In this document: one piece after another, positions 1 to 7,688 of the stretch | How positions within the stretch are numbered: the stretch's first letter is position 1 | How the letters are laid out: each line of letters starts with the position of its first letter | NCBI GenBank assembly: GCA_944332635.1 | Contig: CALVKI010000007.1 | Coordinates: 1-58,135 of the forward strand | Direction of reading: 5' to 3' | DNA from: an uncultured Bacilli bacterium | Lineage (GTDB): Bacteria; Bacillota_I; Bacilli_A; RF39; UBA660 | DNA length: 58,135 nt | Made by a program: the position numbers and the translations under genes | Notes under the pieces: generated by a model | What the model saw: only the letters and a program-made list of their open reading frames with translations | Told to the model about the DNA's origin: nothing | Databases searched by the model: none

Positions 1-87
1 AATACTGCTGGTGATTTGTATGTTTCTTATTATGTTGCTGAATTAAAAACATATATGTCTGCATTACTTAGAGATAGACAATATTAA
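1..87 (+). CDS. C-terminal end of an unidentified protein (5' partial)
   Basis: An open frame enters from the left edge and stops at TAA 85-87, giving 28 residues ending in LLRDRQY. The fragment is too short to assign to a family. In B. subtilis the genes before the U32 pair are mltG (yrrL) and yrrM, but this tail does not look like either, so no name is given. It is followed by a terminator-like hairpin, which fits the end of a transcription unit. Confidence 0.5.
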   Translation, partial: NTAGDLYVSYYVAELKTYMSALLRDRQY

Positions 88-175
88 ATATGAAAGATTA
101 AAGTAATGTTTTTGTCATTATTTAAAACAGTTCATTACAAAGTGAAAATAATATTTTGTTGGGAGAATATATATT

Positions 176-206
176 AAAGGGTTGAAAAGGTTCAACCTTT
201 TATTTT
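176..206 (+). terminator. Rho-independent terminator
   Basis: Stem AAAGGGTTGAA (176-186), loop AAGG, and the opposing arm TTCAACCTTTT (191-201), followed by a T-rich stretch. It separates the partial gene at the left edge from the U32 pair. Confidence 0.7.
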
Positions 207-254
207 GCTTTCTTTTTTTGAAGTTTTACTATATAATAAAAATGAGGTGTATAA

Positions 255-1109
255 ATGAAAGTATTAGTAGATGTTGCTAGCAAAGAAATTTCTAATTATG
301 TTGATTTATGTGATGGTTTATTACTCGGTTTAGAAAATTTTTCTGTTTTAAACTCTGTTACTTTCTCTTTGGATGAAATTAAGCAAATTGTAGAAACGTA
401 TCCAAAGATAGAATTTTTTGTTAAGTTGGATAAAAATATATTTAATGATGAGATAGATAATGTAAAAAACATATTACAAGAGTTAGATCAAATGTCTATT
501 TCAGGAGTTTTCTTTTATGATTTAGCGGTTTTACAGTTGAAGCAAGAGTTATCTTTATCTTTTAATTTAGTTTGGTCTCAAACACATATGGTTACTAATT
601 CTCGTACGTGTGATTATTATTATAATAATGGTGTTGAGTATGCTTTACTTTCTAAAGAAATTACTTTAGATGAAATTGTAAATATTGCTAGGTGTTCATC
701 TATTAAGACGATTGTTGAAGTTGTTAGTCTGCCTAGTGTTGGATATAGTAGGAGAAGGTTGGTTCATAATTATTATGAAGATTTAGGTGAATTTGGTGAT
801 TCTAAACTTACAATTTTAGAAAAAATTAGTAAACAAAAAATATTAGTAAAAGAGGAGAAGAATGGTACTGGTTTTTTACTTGATGAAGTGTTAAATGGTA
901 CTTCGATTATTTGTTTATTATATCAAGCAGGCGTTGATTATGTATTGTTTCGAGAGGAAAAAATTCCATCTTTTTTGGAACTTATTGGTGATACTAAAAA
1001 ATATATTGATTCTGGGTGCTGTGATACTTCTTATGTTGAAAAATATAAAAAATTGGGGGATAGTACTGGTTTCTTTTTTAAGAAGACTATCTATAAGGTG
1101 AAAAAATGA
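255..1109 (+). CDS. trhP1: U32 family protein, YrrN/TrhP1-type (tRNA U34 hydroxylation)
   Basis: The 284-residue protein has the U32 TIM-barrel outline but lacks the Cys-rich signature block of its downstream partner. That is the usual split in the B. subtilis yrrN/yrrO pair (YrrN about 309 aa). The family pair is known to be needed for 5-hydroxyuridine at wobble position 34 of tRNA, despite the historical 'peptidase U32' name. The start ATG follows a GAGGTG site. The stop overlaps the next start by 4 bases (ATGA), so the pair is translationally coupled. The assignment rests on length, barrel motifs and pairing; the exact activity is inferred. Confidence 0.8.
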   Translation: MKVLVDVASKEISNYVDLCDGLLLGLENFSVLNSVTFSLDEIKQIVETYPKIEFFVKLDKNIFNDEIDNVKNILQELDQMSISGVFFYDLAVLQLKQELSLSFNLVWSQTHMVTNSRTCDYYYNNGVEYALLSKEITLDEIVNIARCSSIKTIVEVVSLPSVGYSRRRLVHNYYEDLGEFGDSKLTILEKISKQKILVKEEKNGTGFLLDEVLNGTSIICLLYQAGVDYVLFREEKIPSFLELIGDTKKYIDSGCCDTSYVEKYKKLGDSTGFFFKKTIYKVKK

Positions 1110-2290
1110 AAAGAATAGAATTGCTTTCTCCAGCGGGTGATATTGAAAGATTAAAAGTTACTTTATTGTATGGTGCAGATGCTGTTTATATTGGAGGAGA
1201 GAAATATGGACTTAGAGCGAATGCTACTAATTTTACATTGGATCAAATAAGAGAAGGTTGTAACTTTGCCCATAATTTAGGTAAAAAAGTATACCTTACA
1301 GTTAATATGGTTTTTCATGATGAGGATATGGATGGGATAGAAGAGTATATCGCTTCTGTTGTTGATGCAGGAATTGATGCATTTATTGTTAGTGATCCTT
1401 TTATTATTTCTTATATTAAAAAAAATTTTTCTCAGGTAGAAGTTCATTTATCCACACAAGATTCTACAACTAACTATAAAAGTGTTGAATATTTTCAAAA
1501 ACAAGGGGTTGATAGAGTAGTATTAGCTCGTGAAGTATCATTTTTTGAAATAAAAGAGATTATAGAAAAAACTGGTATTGATATTGAAGTTTTTATTCAT
1601 GGTGCTATGTGTACTTGTTATAGTGGTAGATGTGCTTTGTCTAATTATGTTACTAATAGAGATGCCAATCGTGGTGGTTGTGCACAGGTATGTAGATTTG
1701 CGTTTGGAGTTGAGGGAAAAAAGGATTTTACTTTTGCTACTAAAGATAATAATTTAGCTAGGTATATTGGTCAACTTATTGATATTGGTGTTACTAGTTT
1801 AAAAGTAGAAGGCAGGATGCGATCATTATACTATTTAGCAACGGTTATTGGTACTTATCGTGAAATAATAGATAGATATTACAATAATACTTTAACTGAA
1901 GATATTTTAAGAGTTTTGGAGGATAGACTTTCAAGAGTTGCTAATCGTGCTGTTTCTACTCATTATTTCTTGAAGATGGCAGATGCAACAGATCAATATT
2001 ATACTGGTAGAAATGAGGCTAGTAATCAGGATTATTTAGGGCAAGTTATTTCTTATGATAAAGCTAAAAAGTTAGTTAAATTTTATGAAAGAAACTATTT
2101 TCAAGTTGGTGATTTAGTTGAACTTTTTACACCGTCTGGTAATAGAGTTTCTTTTATCATAGAAAAATTGTATGATGAAGATATGAATCAATTGAACGTA
2201 GCTAGACACCCTGATAATATATATTATGTATATTTAGATACTGATATAAATATAGTTAAATATTCTATGATACGTTTACTTCATCATTGA
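1106..2290 (+). CDS. trhP2: U32 family protein, YrrO/TrhP2-type (tRNA U34 hydroxylation)
   Basis: The 394-residue protein begins with the family motif ELLSPAGD and carries the U32 signature around residues 161-179 (EVFIHGAMCTCYSGRCALS). Cysteines at 169, 171, 176, 192 and 196 include the likely Fe-S ligands. In B. subtilis YrrO works with YrrN in prephenate-dependent 5-hydroxyuridine formation on tRNA. The C-terminal part (about 300-394) looks like the usual small beta domain of YrrO-type proteins. It overlaps trhP1 by 4 bases. The family is certain; the tRNA role follows from the family. Confidence 0.88.
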   Translation: MKRIELLSPAGDIERLKVTLLYGADAVYIGGEKYGLRANATNFTLDQIREGCNFAHNLGKKVYLTVNMVFHDEDMDGIEEYIASVVDAGIDAFIVSDPFIISYIKKNFSQVEVHLSTQDSTTNYKSVEYFQKQGVDRVVLAREVSFFEIKEIIEKTGIDIEVFIHGAMCTCYSGRCALSNYVTNRDANRGGCAQVCRFAFGVEGKKDFTFATKDNNLARYIGQLIDIGVTSLKVEGRMRSLYYLATVIGTYREIIDRYYNNTLTEDILRVLEDRLSRVANRAVSTHYFLKMADATDQYYTGRNEASNQDYLGQVISYDKAKKLVKFYERNYFQVGDLVELFTPSGNRVSFIIEKLYDEDMNQLNVARHPDNIYYVYLDTDINIVKYSMIRLLHH

Positions 2291-2708
2291 TTGGATGAAT
2301 GTTATGGGAAAAGATTTGTAGAGGAAATAGAAAAGGCTTGTTTGAATATTGAAAATAATGTAAGTATGATTAATAGGGGATAATTATATTTTTTGTTTTT
2401 TCTATTGGGATGTTTATAATTTAAATTTTTATGAAAAAATTAATAGTAAATTCTATGATAGTTCATTTAAATAATTTAAAATTTGTGATGAAAATTATAA
2501 TATAAAGGTGGTTAGCAGTAGAAAATTGAATTATATCTACAAGTATAAAGTTGTTATTGGTGATAATTCTTTCTATGTTAATTGTTTCAATGAAGGTGTT
2601 TATTGATAAATAAAAAGGTGAAAAATCACTTTGCTTTATTTATCGTCAGGTGATACAGAAAACTTTAATAAAGATATAGAAGAGGTTGTTTTAAAAAAAG
2701 ATATTTAA
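2291..2708 (+). pseudogene. Remnant of a small decayed gene between trhP2 and the HD dNTPase
   Basis: This 430-base gap has no intact ORF, but long open pieces are interrupted by stops. Frame 2291-2383 reads 30 codons (LDECYGKRFVEEIEKACLN...). A second piece, about 2427-2606, reads through one internal TAA and contains KLNYIYKYKVVIGDNSFYV. A third lies before 2708 (YLSSGDTENFNKDIEEVV). Together they would make roughly 110-130 residues. Codon use resembles the neighbouring genes. No family recognised; decay is inferred from the stops and frame changes. Confidence 0.4.
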
Positions 2709-2720
2709 TGGAGATTTGAC

Positions 2721-3848
2721 ATGGAACAATTAGAGAAAATTAAACATAATTTTTTAAAAATAGAGAATACCTATTCTTCTTATGCTACTAGAAGTAATAA
2801 GGTGATTCGTTTTTGTCCGATAGTTGATGATATACGAGCTCCTTTTTTTCGAGATGTAGATCGTATTATTCATGCACTTAGTTATACAAGATACGCTGAT
2901 AAAACACAGGTATATTCTTTTAAACAAAATGATCATATAAGTGAAAGAATGTTACATGTTCAGTTAGTTAGTAAAGTTGCTAGAACAATTGGTAGAGCAC
3001 TTAATTTAAATTGTGATTTGATTGAGGCTATAGCTTTAGGACATGATGTTGGTCATACTCCTTTAGGACATACTGGAGAAGCTTTACTTAATGAAATTTC
3101 ATTGCGTGAATTAGGGGAATATTTTGCTCATAATATTCAAGGGGTTCGGCATTATATGGAAGTTGAAAATCATGGTGAAGGGCTTAATCTTTCTGTTCAG
3201 GTGTTAGATGGTATTATGTGTCATAATGGAGAAATGTTATCTAATATTTATATTCCAGCATTTAAAACAAAGGAGGAGTTTTTAAAGCAATATCATAATG
3301 CGTATCATGATTTAAAAGCTTCTAGTCATAACCATCCAATGACTTTAGAGGGTTGTGTTGTTCGTATTAGTGATATTATTGGTTATATTGGGCGTGATAT
3401 AGAAGATGCTATAGAGCTTGGTCTTTTTGAAAGAGACGAACTTCCTAGTGAAATAACTGCAATTTTAGGTAATACTAACAGTGATATTATGAATACAATT
3501 ATTTTGGATATTATAGAAAATAGTTTGGATAAACCTTATATTGCATTAAGTGATGTGGTATATCAGGCGTTATTTTCTTTAAAAAAGTTTAATGCTAAGA
3601 ATATTTATAGTAATAGTATGACTAAAGAAGAAATTGAATATTATCGTATGGGAATGAATAAATTATATTATGTTTACTTGGAGGATGTTAGAAGACATAA
3701 TATTGAAAGTATTATTTATACAATTTTTTTAAATTTTCAGTGTCCTCGATATGTAGATTTTACTAGCGAAAAAAGAATGGTTATTGATTTTATTGCAGGT
3801 ATGACTGATGATTTGTTTATAAGGGAAGTTAGGCGGATAACAAAATAA
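2721..3848 (+). CDS. HD-domain deoxynucleoside triphosphate triphosphohydrolase (dGTPase-like)
   Basis: The 375-residue protein has the order expected of the Dgt family: an N-terminal region ending in HALSYTRYADKTQV, then His79, then the metal-binding HD at His108-Asp109 in the stretch LGHDVGHTPLGHTGE. Such enzymes split dNTPs to deoxynucleoside and triphosphate and help control the dNTP pool. Length fits Gram-positive dGTPase-like proteins of about 340-450 aa. The ATG follows a GGAG motif (2709-2712). Substrate preference cannot be read from sequence. Confidence 0.82.
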   Translation: MEQLEKIKHNFLKIENTYSSYATRSNKVIRFCPIVDDIRAPFFRDVDRIIHALSYTRYADKTQVYSFKQNDHISERMLHVQLVSKVARTIGRALNLNCDLIEAIALGHDVGHTPLGHTGEALLNEISLRELGEYFAHNIQGVRHYMEVENHGEGLNLSVQVLDGIMCHNGEMLSNIYIPAFKTKEEFLKQYHNAYHDLKASSHNHPMTLEGCVVRISDIIGYIGRDIEDAIELGLFERDELPSEITAILGNTNSDIMNTIILDIIENSLDKPYIALSDVVYQALFSLKKFNAKNIYSNSMTKEEIEYYRMGMNKLYYVYLEDVRRHNIESIIYTIFLNFQCPRYVDFTSEKRMVIDFIAGMTDDLFIREVRRITK

Positions 3849-3851
3849 TAC

Positions 3852-3880
3852 TTGATTTTTTTCTGATAATGTGTTATAAT
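3852..3880 (+). promoter_or_regulatory. SigA-type promoter for the hypothetical gene at 3911
   Basis: -35 TTGATT (3852-3857), 17-base spacer, -10 TATAAT (3875-3880). It also settles the next start: the ATG at 3869 lies inside the promoter, while the ATG at 3911 has a GGGGGAAA ribosome-binding site. Confidence 0.75.
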
Positions 3881-3910
3881 TTGGCTACTTTATTGAAATG
3901 GGGGAAAATT

Positions 3911-4654
3911 ATGAAGAATTATTTAGAAGATGTTAAAACTAAAAGAGTAAATAATGATGGGGATTGTTATATTACTAGTGTTGAAATATATGAAGCTGAA
4001 GTAGGTGAGGGAAAATCGGAAAATCGTATATCTATTGGTTATGCTAATGGTGAGACAGATGCTGATATTGTATGTTCACCTAACAATGTTCAAAGAATAG
4101 AAGAACGACTTTATCACCAAGTAGTTAGAGGTGGAGCTAATGACGTTAAACTTGTAAAGCGTCATGTGAGTGGAGTGATTAAATCTTTTTCTATTGGTGT
4201 TGGTAGTAGTATTGCTAGTGCAGCTTTACTAAATTGTAGTGCAACGACAGCTAATCCAATTGTTATAGGTGGTGTATCTGGTACACTTGCTTTGGTTGGT
4301 GGTGTTGTTGCAGCATTAAATTGGAAGAATTATCGCGGGTTGTTGGATGAAAATGATAGTTATAAAATTCGTTTAAAACAAGCTCCTATGGCTTTGGATT
4401 ATTTTCAATGGTCACCTAATGCTTGGCGAGCATTGGATGGTAAAAATGAAAAAGCAAAGATTACAAGGTATAATAATCTCTTAGAATTGTCTAATAATGG
4501 TTTTAATCCGTGTTCTTTATTTGCTGGAGAGACAGGTATAGGTCTTACTAATCTTGAGATTTCTAGATTAGTGCAAAGAGCACGTAGAGAAGAACGTTTA
4601 GGATTAGAATTTTCAGCTATAAATAGTGGAACTTCTCAGAAATATAAAAAATAA
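3911..4654 (+). CDS. Hypothetical protein with a central hydrophobic Gly/Ala-rich segment
   Basis: 247 residues from ATG 3911; the in-frame ATG at 3869 is rejected because it lies within the -10 region. The N-terminal ~100 residues are charged and soluble-looking. Residues ~95-155 form a long small-residue hydrophobic stretch that could make one or two membrane helices (SFSIGVGSSIASAALL, then VIGGVSGTLALVGGVVAAL). The C-terminus is charged. No family recognised. It has its own promoter and is followed by the greA promoter, so it is probably monocistronic. Confidence 0.7.
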   Translation: MKNYLEDVKTKRVNNDGDCYITSVEIYEAEVGEGKSENRISIGYANGETDADIVCSPNNVQRIEERLYHQVVRGGANDVKLVKRHVSGVIKSFSIGVGSSIASAALLNCSATTANPIVIGGVSGTLALVGGVVAALNWKNYRGLLDENDSYKIRLKQAPMALDYFQWSPNAWRALDGKNEKAKITRYNNLLELSNNGFNPCSLFAGETGIGLTNLEISRLVQRARREERLGLEFSAINSGTSQKYKK

Positions 4655-4668
4655 TTTTTTATTGCTGC

Positions 4669-4697
4669 TTGCATATATTTTTTAAATGTGATATACT
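4669..4697 (+). promoter_or_regulatory. greA promoter
   Basis: -35 TTGCAT (4669-4674), 17-base spacer, -10 TATACT (4692-4697). The start of greA is 46 bases further on, with a GAGGTGATATT ribosome-binding region. Confidence 0.75.
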
Positions 4698-4742
4698 ATC
4701 GCAAGTTGAGTTTAAAAATAAACATGATGAGGTGATATTGTT

Positions 4743-5213
4743 ATGAAGAATAAAAATACAGTATATTTGACACAAGAGGGTTTGGATACTTTAAAGAAAG
4801 AGTTAGATGATTTAATTAATGTTAGACGTCCAGAAAATGTTCAAGCTATTAAAGAAGCTCGTGCGTTAGGTGATTTATCAGAGAATGCAGAGTATGATAC
4901 AGCTCGTAATGAACAGGCTGTTATTGAAGCTAGAATTAAGCAATTAGAGAAAATGCTTGAAAATGTGTCTATCATTTCAGATGTTTCTACAGATTTTGTT
5001 AGTATTGGTAATACAGTAGCAATTAAATATGTAGATGATGATGAAGAAGATGAATATAAAATTGTAGGTAGTCAAGAAGCCAATCCATTTGAAAGTCGAA
5101 TTTCTAATGAAAGTCCTATTGCTCAAGCGTTGTTTAATCATAAAGTTGGTGATATAGTGACTGTTGAAAGTCCTAATGGCGCTTATCAAGTAGAGATAAC
5201 AGCAATCCAATAA
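4743..5213 (+). CDS. greA: Transcript cleavage factor GreA
   Basis: 156 residues, the usual GreA length. The N-terminal coiled-coil finger begins VYLTQEGLDTLKKELDDL and carries the acidic tip (GDLSENAEYDTARNEQA). The C-terminal FKBP-like half includes SPIAQALFNHKVGDIVTV. GreA enters the RNA polymerase secondary channel and rescues backtracked complexes by stimulating cleavage. The gene has its own promoter, and its terminator was invaded by a transposon. Confidence 0.97.
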   Translation: MKNKNTVYLTQEGLDTLKKELDDLINVRRPENVQAIKEARALGDLSENAEYDTARNEQAVIEARIKQLEKMLENVSIISDVSTDFVSIGNTVAIKYVDDDEEDEYKIVGSQEANPFESRISNESPIAQALFNHKVGDIVTVESPNGAYQVEITAIQ

Positions 5214-5239
5214 AACGAAGATTTGTTCTTCGTTTTTTT
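5214..5239 (+). terminator. greA terminator
   Basis: Stem AACGAAG (5214-5220) and CTTCGTT (5228-5234), loop ATTTGTT, then a T-run. The right arm plus T-run (5221-5239) recurs at 6029-6047 on the far side of the transposon remnant. Confidence 0.85.
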
Positions 5240-6028
5240 GAAATGTATATTTGTAAATGGTGTGAGACAAAATTTATATAAAAAATAAAAGCAATATGAC
5301 ATAGTTAATTAGTAATTATTGAATATTGTTTTTTTCTATAATTTGTTGTCTCATCTCAATGAGAGAAAGCCAATTGAATGATTGCATAGGAATATTGTTA
5401 GAGCGTTTAAGATAAGTTTTCATTTGTTTTAATAAATCATCATAAGAATAGAATTTAAGATATGAATAGAATCTTTGTTAATCATTTCTATGACTTCTTT
5501 ATACTTATGTCTAGGGGTTCTAGGCTTAATCAGTTTATGAGTTATGCCTAATTTATTTAGAATGTTATCTAAAGGGTGTGTTTTATCTGTTTTTATAGTG
5601 TAAGTAAATTCTTGACTATTATCAGTTTGTATAATTTCAGGTTTGTAACCAAAATAAACAATAGCACGTTTAACAAAATCGATGGTAGAATAAGAAGATA
5701 GTTCTTCATCAGTATGAGCGTTAGGATGTTTAGATAGAGGTTTATGAGATTTATAAATTAATAAATTCTTAGTTCCATCAAATTTTTTATTCCAACGCAT
5801 AACAGATACTTTAGAACACTTATATCTCCTACAAACAAAAGAGATAGGATTTCTGTTTTTATATAATAAAACAGCATAATGTTTAGTATTTAAACTATGT
5901 GGATAATGTGTTATACTTGTCATAGCGATAAGTCCTTTCTAATAATAATGTTTTGTGATAATTACATTTTACTAGACTTATTGCTTTTTTACTATATATA
6001 AAAGTTGCATATCAATTGTAACACTACA
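5240..6028 (-). mobile_element. Remnant of an IS481-type insertion sequence
   Basis: This ~790-base block holds a deleted, frameshifted integrase-core transposase on the minus strand. Its right edge (reverse complement starts TGTAGTGTTACAATTGATAT) abuts the second copy of the 19-base repeat ATTTGTTCTTCGTTTTTTT. The left edge is less clear; a similar TGTAAATGGTGTGAGAC lies at 5252-5268. The repeats at 5221-5239 and 6029-6047 flank it like a target duplication made when the element entered the greA terminator. Exact ends are inferred. Confidence 0.65.
5345..5923 (-). pseudogene. Truncated IS481-like transposase (rve core)
   Basis: From ATG 5923 on the minus strand the frame has an N-terminal helix-turn-helix region (CRRYKCSKVSVMRWNKKFDG). 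It then jumps from HTDEEL straight to SSYSTIDFVKRAI, so roughly 100 residues with the first catalytic Asp are missing in frame. The second motif survives as QTDNSQEFTY, while the usual PRTPRHNGKVERSH is altered to PRTPRHKYKEVIE. Near 5460 the frame shifts; the old C-terminus is readable in another frame to about 5345 (FYSYLKFYSYDDLLKQMK). It cannot be an active transposase. Confidence 0.8.
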
Positions 6029-6120
6029 ATTTGTTCTTCGTTTTTTTTTTTAAAACTATTTAAAAAATAAAAAAAATAAGTTATACTGATATAGTATAAA
6101 AGAATAGGGGTGCTTCTCAT
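6029..6120 (+). promoter_or_regulatory. Leader and probable promoter of the Tad/T4SS locus
   Basis: The displaced terminator arm (6029-6050) ends in a long T-run without its left stem, so it should no longer terminate. Downstream, TTTAAA (6059-6064), a 17-base spacer and TATACT (6082-6087) make a weak promoter; a second -10-like TATAGT lies at 6090-6095. A GGGGTG site precedes ATG 6121. Confidence 0.45.
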
Positions 6121-7677
6121 ATGATTATTAGAAAACCATATGCTTTTTTAATTAAAAATTTTAGAAAGATTCATATATTTTTGCTTATTTTATGTGGTTT
6201 TATTTATTATAAATGTATGCAAACAAGATCTTTTGTTACAGAGTTTTTACAGCTGGAGACATATGATGCATATTATGAACCTATTACTAAATATGCAAGC
6301 ATATTTGCACTCATAGTACTTCTTATTATTATTGGATTATCTATTGTTTTGGTAGTTTTACTTCGATATAAAAAGAAACCATGGAAGTTATATATGGTTC
6401 CGCTTTGTAGTTATATTTTTTTGTTTTTTACTTTTGTGTTAACTATTTCACTTTTTTCTGGGTACGATTCTTCTTCTGGAACGACAGGAATTCGGGCTAT
6501 TAATGATTTATTATTTATGGGAACGATTCCACAATATCTAGTTATTATTATTTTATTAATACGAATATTTGGTATTGATTTGAATAAGTTTGATTTTAAA
6601 TCTGATCAAGAATATTTAGAATTAAGTAGCGAAGATAGAGAAGAAATTGAAATTAATATTAATATCGATAAAGATAGCTTTAAACGAGGCATTAAGCGGT
6701 TGAAAAGAAATATTGGATATTTTTATCAAGAACATAGTTTTATTTTGAATATGGTAGCTTTTATATTTGTAGTTGTATGTATAATTTCTGTTTATCAATT
6801 TGTATTTATTGTGCATAAGTCTTATAAACAGGGAGATATTATTGAAACTAATGGGTATACAATAAATATTAATCATAGTTATTTTACGGATAAAAATTAT
6901 CGTGGAGAGATTATTTCAAAATCTAGTGATTTTGTTATTTTGGATGTTACTATTAAAAATAATGTTTATGAGAGAGAATTTAATTTAAATAGGTTTCATG
7001 TTATGAATGGCATTGGTAATTATACTCAGACATATGAAACTTATTCTAGTGATTTTCAAGATTTAGGCAAGACTGTTGATAAACTCACTTTGAGTAGAGA
7101 TGAATCGAGGAGACTTTTATTAGTTTTTAAAGTCGATAGGGGATTGGATCCTAATAAATTTGTTCTTTATTATCAGGAACTTGAGAATAAAAAACCATAT
7201 TTGAGAAAAATTAAATTGAATATGATTGATTATAGTGAAATTGAAAAACAAAAGATTAAAGTTTTACGCGAGGAAGAAACGATATCGCTTGGTAATCAAA
7301 AATTATCTTTTTTGATTGAAGATGTTAGTTTATTAAATCAAACAATTTATAGTACTTGGGGATGTACTAGTCGGGATAATTGTGCTGCTCAATCAAATAA
7401 TTTGATTGCGAAACAGGGCAAATTAATATTGCAGATTTTCTTTGTTTCATCAGATTTCTCTGGTAAAGATTTCGTTGACTTTTCTATGGAATATGGTAAA
7501 ATTGATTATATAGATAGTAAAGGTAAACGGCAAGAGATTGATATAGTGGATGCATTGGATAGAAATTATAATGGTAACTATATGTATTTAGAGGTTCCTC
7601 AGAGTTTACAAGAAGCAAGCGTGATTCGGTTGGTATATACAGTTAGAAATAAACAATATGTATATAGGTTAAAATAG
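6121..7677 (+). CDS. Polytopic membrane protein with C-terminal extracytoplasmic domain; first gene of the Tad/T4SS locus
   Basis: 518 residues. Five hydrophobic segments are visible at about 18-33, 57-82, 92-112, 133-150 and 207-228, with a charged loop (about 155-205) before the last. Residues ~230-518 are a soluble, probably external region; its first part (SDFVILDVTIKNNVYE) resembles small beta-sandwich domains of lipoproteins (DUF4352-like), a weak resemblance. No family is assigned. It starts the long co-directional run and lies 11 bases before the next gene, so a role in the same envelope machine is likely. Confidence 0.75.
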   Translation: MIIRKPYAFLIKNFRKIHIFLLILCGFIYYKCMQTRSFVTEFLQLETYDAYYEPITKYASIFALIVLLIIIGLSIVLVVLLRYKKKPWKLYMVPLCSYIFLFFTFVLTISLFSGYDSSSGTTGIRAINDLLFMGTIPQYLVIIILLIRIFGIDLNKFDFKSDQEYLELSSEDREEIEININIDKDSFKRGIKRLKRNIGYFYQEHSFILNMVAFIFVVVCIISVYQFVFIVHKSYKQGDIIETNGYTININHSYFTDKNYRGEIISKSSDFVILDVTIKNNVYEREFNLNRFHVMNGIGNYTQTYETYSSDFQDLGKTVDKLTLSRDESRRLLLVFKVDRGLDPNKFVLYYQELENKKPYLRKIKLNMIDYSEIEKQKIKVLREEETISLGNQKLSFLIEDVSLLNQTIYSTWGCTSRDNCAAQSNNLIAKQGKLILQIFFVSSDFSGKDFVDFSMEYGKIDYIDSKGKRQEIDIVDALDRNYNGNYMYLEVPQSLQEASVIRLVYTVRNKQYVYRLK

Positions 7678-7688
7678 GAGAAATAGAT

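Noticed and set aside
1-87. MltG C-terminus at the left edge
   Set aside because: Neighbourhood would fit, but the 28 visible residues do not resemble the MltG tail, so no name is given.
3869-3910. Upstream start for the hypothetical protein at 3911
   Set aside because: The ATG at 3869 lies within the promoter (between -35 and -10) and cannot be in the transcript.
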